Source: an uncultured Eubacteriales bacterium
Lineage (GTDB): Bacteria > Bacillota_A > Clostridia > Oscillospirales > CAG-272
Direction: 5' to 3'
DNA: 9,144 nucleotides
NCBI GenBank assembly: GCA_900555345.1
Contig: USKS01000037.1
Location: forward strand, 1 to 9,144
Below are positions 5,860 through 9,144 of this stretch, piece after piece (the first letter of the stretch is position 1; every line of letters begins with the position of its first letter). The position numbers and the translations under genes are program-made. The notes under the pieces are model-generated. The model searched no databases and was not told where the DNA came from. It saw nothing but the letters and a program-made list of their open reading frames with translations.

Positions 5860-6303
5860 ATGAAAATTCTTGTGATCAACGGGCCCAATCTCAACATGCT
5901 CGGTATACGCGAGCCGGAGATATACGGCAGAAAAACTTATAAAGATCTTTGCACCCTTATAGAGGAGCATTGCGAGAAAATCGGCGCGGACGTCGAAATA
6001 TTTCAGTCAAATCACGAGGGCGCCATTGTGGATAAAATACAGGAGGCGTACGGCACAATTGACGCCATAGTTATAAATCCCGCGGCTTATACTCATACTT
6101 CCGTTGCAATTCTCGACGCGCTCAAAGCGGTGGCGATCCCTGCGGCGGAGGTCCATATATCCGACGTGGACGCGAGAGAAGAATTCCGCCGAACAAGCTA
6201 TGTAAGAGCCGCCTGCGATTTTACGGTGGCGGGTCACGGCTTTGACGGCTACAATGAGGCGATAGACAGGCTGGCGGCATCCGTCGGCGGAGACGGCAAA
6301 TGA
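5860..6303 (+). CDS. aroQ: 3-dehydroquinate dehydratase, type II
   Basis: AroQ dehydrates 3-dehydroquinate to 3-dehydroshikimate, the third shikimate step. Type II enzymes are small flavodoxin-like dodecamers that work through an enolate with a catalytic Tyr and His. The protein has 147 residues, a normal family length. It begins with the signature INGPNLNMLGIREPEIYG (6-23) containing Arg17 and the catalytic Tyr22. QSNHEG (49-54), INPAAYTHTSVAI (72-84, with Asn73) and EVHISDVDAREEFRRTS (97-113, catalytic His99, Arg110) follow. Position 102 is Asp where many family members have Asn (HISN), which is a mild variation. The start is the ATG at 5860 with AAAGGGG (5846-5852) about 7 nt upstream, 27 nt after the aroB stop. 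The stop overlaps the aroA start as ATGA. Confidence 0.96.
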   Translation: MKILVINGPNLNMLGIREPEIYGRKTYKDLCTLIEEHCEKIGADVEIFQSNHEGAIVDKIQEAYGTIDAIVINPAAYTHTSVAILDALKAVAIPAAEVHISDVDAREEFRRTSYVRAACDFTVAGHGFDGYNEAIDRLAASVGGDGK

Positions 6304-7496
6304 GAGAGATAATTGAAAAAAGCATCGCGCACGGCAGCGCCAGAGTGCCGCCGTCCAAGAGCGACGCGCACCGCAAGCTTATCTGCGCCGCCATATGCGC
6401 CGGAAAAACTACGGTCATACGCGGTATGTATGCCTCTCAGGACATACTGGCGACAGTTGACTGCATAAAAGCCATGGGCGCCGAATGCAGGATAGCCGAC
6501 GGCGCGTTCTATGTAAAAGGTGTTGATTTTTCGTCGTCCGCCGGGACTGTCCTGAACTGCCGCGAGAGCGGAAGCACCCTGCGGTTTTTTATACCGCTTT
6601 GTATGCTTTCCGGCGGGCTTTTCAGACTCTGCGGCACGAAAAAGCTGATCTCGCGCCCGCTGTCCGTATATGAAAAGCTTGCCGGTGAGAACGGCATACG
6701 CTTTGAAAAAAGCGATGAGAGCATAAACGTATGCGGCAGACTCGGCGCGCGCTCCCTTGCGGTACAGGGCAACATAAGCAGCCAGTTTATAACGGGGCTG
6801 ATGCTGTGGGCGGCTGCCTCGGGCGGCGCCGAAATAAAAATCGAAGAATCCTTTGAAAGCAGACCGTATGCGCTTATGACGGCGGCGGTGCTGCGTGAAT
6901 TCGGAGTTACTGCCGAGGTGGGGGAGGATGCTGTCACGGTCAGCGGCAGTCTTGAGTCTCCCGGCGGCACGACAGTCGAGGGCGACTGGTCGTCCGCCGC
7001 GTTTTTTGAGGCACTGAACTGCATGGGCGGCAGTGTTGATGTGGTCGGCGCGCCGAGCGACAGCTTTCAGCCTGACAAAGCGTTCGCCGATATAGCAAAA
7101 ACATCCCCGCTTTGCGCCGATCTTTCCGACTGCCCCGATCTTGCGCCCATGCTTTTCGCACTTGCGGCGTACAGGGGCGGCGGTGAGTTTTCGGGAACCG
7201 CAAGGCTGAGATACAAGGAGAGCGACCGCGCGCTTGCGATGAAGCTGGAACTTGAAAAGTTCGGCGCGGACGTTCGGGTGGGTGAAAACGGCGTAAGCGT
7301 TGTCTGCTCATGTCTGCATGCGCCGGATGATGTGCTGTATTCTCATAACGATCACCGCATTGCAATGGCACTTTCGGTGCTGTGCACCGCCGTGGGCGGA
7401 GCTATTGACGGCGCCGAAGCTGTGGCAAAAAGTATGCCCGATTTTTATGAAAAGCTCAGATCATTGGGGGTCAGATGCCATGAAGCTGATTCGTAA
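6300..7496 (+). CDS. aroA: 5-enolpyruvylshikimate-3-phosphate synthase
   Basis: AroA transfers the enolpyruvyl group of PEP to shikimate-3-phosphate, the sixth shikimate step, and is the target of glyphosate in sensitive organisms. The protein has 398 residues, somewhat short compared with about 425-430. Key motifs are VPPSKSDAHRK (16-26, Lys20), GNISSQFITGLMLWAA (157-172), and Asp280 in DCPDLAPMLFALAA, aligned with the catalytic Asp313 of E. coli. RYKESDR (304-310, Glu307), NDHRIAM (350-356) and KSMPDFYEKL (377-386) complete the active site. The PEP/glyphosate loop reads NCRESGSTLRFF (86-97) instead of GNAGTAMRP. The central Gly (Gly91) is kept, but the Asn, Thr97 and Pro101 equivalents are Glu89, Ser92 and Phe96. 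The start ATG overlaps the aroQ stop by 4 nt. The 3' end overlaps tyrA by 17 nt. Confidence 0.96.
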   Translation: MREIIEKSIAHGSARVPPSKSDAHRKLICAAICAGKTTVIRGMYASQDILATVDCIKAMGAECRIADGAFYVKGVDFSSSAGTVLNCRESGSTLRFFIPLCMLSGGLFRLCGTKKLISRPLSVYEKLAGENGIRFEKSDESINVCGRLGARSLAVQGNISSQFITGLMLWAAASGGAEIKIEESFESRPYALMTAAVLREFGVTAEVGEDAVTVSGSLESPGGTTVEGDWSSAAFFEALNCMGGSVDVVGAPSDSFQPDKAFADIAKTSPLCADLSDCPDLAPMLFALAAYRGGGEFSGTARLRYKESDRALAMKLELEKFGADVRVGENGVSVVCSCLHAPDDVLYSHNDHRIAMALSVLCTAVGGAIDGAEAVAKSMPDFYEKLRSLGVRCHEADS

Positions 7497-8334
7497 CAGA
7501 AATTTTCTTATAGTAGGACTGGGGCTTATGGGCGGCTCTTACGCGAAGGCGCTGCACCGCAACGGTTTCCGCGTGACCGCCATTACAAAAGAGCAGGCGG
7601 ATATTGATTATGCCATTGAAAAAGGCTATATCGACGCAGGCAGTACGGAGGCGGATCCCGAGCTTATCGGAGAAGCGGACATAACGGTTTTCGCGCTGTA
7701 TCCCCATACGTTTATAGAGTGGGTGCGGGAGCGGCAGCAGTATTTCAAGCCCGGTTCCATCATTACGGACGTTACCGGCGTCAAGGGCGCCGTCGTTTAT
7801 GAAATTCAGGATATGCTGCGGGACGACGTTGAGTTTATAGCGGCTCACCCCATGGCGGGGCGCGAATGCTCCGGCGTACAAAACAGCGACGACTCCATGT
7901 TCCGCGATGCAAATTATATCGTAGTGCCCACAAAGAAAAACACGCCCGAGGCAATAGAGCTGTGTGAAAGCCTCGGCAGCATTCTCGGCTTCTGGCGCAT
8001 CGGCGTTCTGTCTCCGGAGGAGCACGATGAGATGATCGGTTTTCTATCGCAGCTGACGCACTGTATCGCAATCTCGCTTATGAACTGCAACCGCAACGAC
8101 GAGCTTTCGAAATATACAGGCGACTCTTTCAGAGATCTTACGCGTATCGCAAAGATCAACGACGAACTGTGGTCGGAGCTGTTTCTTTTGAACAAAGAAG
8201 CGCTGCTGCGTGAAATGAGGGCGTTTGAGAGTGAGCTTGACTCCCTCAGAGAGGCGATAGAAAACGACGACCGCGAAAAGATAAGAGAGAAAATGCGCCT
8301 TTCCACACAGCGCAGAAAGATATTTGACAAATGA
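7480..8334 (+). CDS. tyrA: prephenate dehydrogenase, no ACT domain
   Basis: TyrA oxidatively decarboxylates prephenate to 4-hydroxyphenylpyruvate with NAD(P), the committed step to tyrosine. The protein has 284 residues. The Rossmann motif is IVGLGLMGGS (11-20). TDVTGVKG (96-103), AHPMAGRECSG (122-132, catalytic His123), FLSQLTHCIAISL (188-200, His194) and SFRDLTRIAK (216-225, Arg222) follow in the family order. The protein ends at about the usual length of single-domain enzymes and carries no C-terminal ACT domain, so direct allosteric control by Tyr through such a domain is absent. I chose the ATG at 7480 because homology begins there and GGGGG (7466-7470) lies 9 nt upstream. The frame is open back to 7300, but that part is a shadow of aroA. 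It overlaps the aroA end by 17 nt and is followed by a 59-nt gap before the DAHP synthase gene. Confidence 0.95.
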   Translation: MKLIRNRNFLIVGLGLMGGSYAKALHRNGFRVTAITKEQADIDYAIEKGYIDAGSTEADPELIGEADITVFALYPHTFIEWVRERQQYFKPGSIITDVTGVKGAVVYEIQDMLRDDVEFIAAHPMAGRECSGVQNSDDSMFRDANYIVVPTKKNTPEAIELCESLGSILGFWRIGVLSPEEHDEMIGFLSQLTHCIAISLMNCNRNDELSKYTGDSFRDLTRIAKINDELWSELFLLNKEALLREMRAFESELDSLREAIENDDREKIREKMRLSTQRRKIFDK

Positions 8335-8379
8335 CAAAAATGCGATCCGCAAACAGCATTTTATGCAAATGACAAAAAT
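8328..8379 (+). repeat. 14-bp direct repeat flanking the tyrA-DAHP synthase gap
   Basis: CAAATGACAAAAAT occurs exactly at 8328-8341, where it contains the tyrA stop codon, and again at 8366-8379, 38 bp apart by start position. Between them AAAATGC (8337-8343) can pair with GCATTTT (8356-8362) over 7 mostly A-T pairs. This is the only sizeable spacer between tyrA and the next gene. It looks like a short local duplication. A weak processing or attenuation hairpin is possible but not strong enough to call a terminator. Confidence 0.5.
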
Positions 8380-8393
8380 AAAGAGGCAAGACT

Positions 8394-9144
8394 ATGCAAA
8401 ACATTGAATTCATTCAGAAGCTGACAATCCCCAAGGAGCTCAAGGAGCGTTTTCCCGTTACGGAGAAAACAAAAAAGATCAAAGAGGAGAGAGACGCGGA
8501 GATACGCCGCATTTTCACGGGAGAATCGGACAAGTTCATTCTCATTATCGGTCCCTGCTCGGCGGACAACGAGGCTGCGGTCCTCGACTATATATCCCGC
8601 CTGAGAGAGGTACAGGAGAAAACAGCGGACAAGCTTCTCATAATCCCAAGAATATACACAAACAAGCCCCGCACCACAGGCGACGGATACAAGGGCATGC
8701 TGCATCAGCCCGATCCCAGCAAGGCACCTAACCTTATTGAGGGCATTATCGCCATCCGCCAGCTGCACGCAAAGGCAATTGAAGAAACGGGCTTTACCTG
8801 CGCGGATGAAATGCTGTATCCCGAAAATTACAGATACCTTGACGACCTGCTTTCATATGTTGCGGTCGGAGCGCGGTCTGTGGAAAATCAGCAGCACCGC
8901 CTTGTTTCAAGCGGCATCAACGTGCCTGTCGGCATGAAAAACCCCACCGGCGGCGATATTTCCATCATGATGAACTCCGTAACGGCGGCTCAGCATCCCC
9001 ATATGTTCATATACAGAGGCTGGGAGGTCCGCACAAGGGGCAATGACCTCACCCATGCCATACTGAGAGGCTACACGGACAAGCACGGCAGACATATCCC
9101 CAACTATCACTACGAGGATCTTGCTCGCCTTTTTGAGGCATACT
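8394..9144 (+). CDS. aroF: 3-deoxy-7-phosphoheptulonate (DAHP) synthase, type I alpha, partial (C-terminus beyond window)
   Basis: DAHP synthase condenses PEP with erythrose-4-phosphate in the first step of the shikimate pathway, using a divalent metal. The 250 visible residues run off the window end; complete members are about 335-350. Motifs of the AroF/AroG/AroH family are present. These are IIGPCSADNE (52-61, metal-ligand Cys56), PRIYTNKPRTTGDGYKG (85-101, with KPRT), GARSVENQQHR (162-172), VPVGMKNPTGGD (179-190, the KN pair), AAQHPHMFI (200-208) and LTHAILRGY (221-229, metal-ligand His223). The N-terminal part (about 1-45) is the extension typical of alpha-type enzymes, where aromatic amino acids can bind for feedback control. 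The start is the ATG at 8394 with GAGG (8383-8386) 7 nt upstream. The symbol aroF is used for the family; the aroF, aroG or aroH feedback type cannot be told. It is the last visible gene of the operon. Confidence 0.93.
   Translation, partial: MQNIEFIQKLTIPKELKERFPVTEKTKKIKEERDAEIRRIFTGESDKFILIIGPCSADNEAAVLDYISRLREVQEKTADKLLIIPRIYTNKPRTTGDGYKGMLHQPDPSKAPNLIEGIIAIRQLHAKAIEETGFTCADEMLYPENYRYLDDLLSYVAVGARSVENQQHRLVSSGINVPVGMKNPTGGDISIMMNSVTAAQHPHMFIYRGWEVRTRGNDLTHAILRGYTDKHGRHIPNYHYEDLARLFEAY

Noticed and set aside
7300..7479. Upstream extension of tyrA from an ATG at 7300
   Set aside because: It overlaps the conserved C-terminal coding region of aroA in another frame. The Rossmann-fold homology begins at 7480, where a G-rich ribosome binding site fits.
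8361..8768. Minus-strand frame of 135 codons at the start of the DAHP synthase gene
   Set aside because: The plus strand encodes an unmistakable DAHP synthase here. The antisense frame shows no domain or start signal.

Overview
The window reads as chromosomal DNA of a moderately GC-rich Clostridia-type Firmicute, possibly Oscillospirales/Ruminococcaceae-like. The grounds are GGAGG-type ribosome binding sites, near-consensus TTGACA/TATAAT promoters, an ECF-type vitamin transporter S component, a MocR regulator, and the sequence style of TilS, AroA and PheA. The taxonomic placement is inference from protein motifs, not from a search.

Left part, minus strand (1-2617). tilS (tRNA-Ile lysidine synthetase) is cut by the window start. 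A 73-residue two-segment membrane protein of unknown function lies 20 bp upstream of it, and both probably share a strong promoter at 1308-1335. Further upstream, and also on the minus strand, is a MocR-type (GntR wHTH plus aminotransferase fold) regulator. It ends early for its family and has a low-complexity linker built from 12-residue repeats.

Middle (2618-3397). The MocR gene is divergent from an ECF S-component gene. The 138-bp shared control region carries a dyad over the MocR -10 box. The arrangement suggests that the regulator controls vitamin uptake. A B6-type compound is the most natural guess, but the substrate is not proven. A strong stem-loop terminator follows the S component.

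Right part (3398-9144, plus strand). This is a tightly packed aromatic amino acid operon: pheA (chorismate mutase-prephenate dehydratase-ACT), aroB, aroQ (type II dehydroquinase), aroA (EPSP synthase), tyrA (prephenate dehydrogenase), and a type I DAHP synthase cut by the window end. Most junctions are short gaps or overlaps, which implies coupled translation. The operon joins the first step of the shikimate pathway (DAHP synthase), steps 2, 3 and 6 (aroB, aroQ, aroA), and the first committed steps to Phe and Tyr. Shikimate dehydrogenase, shikimate kinase and chorismate synthase are not in the window and may lie downstream or elsewhere.

The operon is driven by a consensus sigma-A-type promoter at 3463-3492. 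It has a leader of about 208 nt dominated by a long, well-paired imperfect hairpin (3537-3615) that I could not assign to any known riboswitch or T-box. This leader and the truncated MocR with its S-component neighbour are the least explained parts of the window. I saw no CRISPR array, insertion sequence, prophage, tRNA or rRNA.
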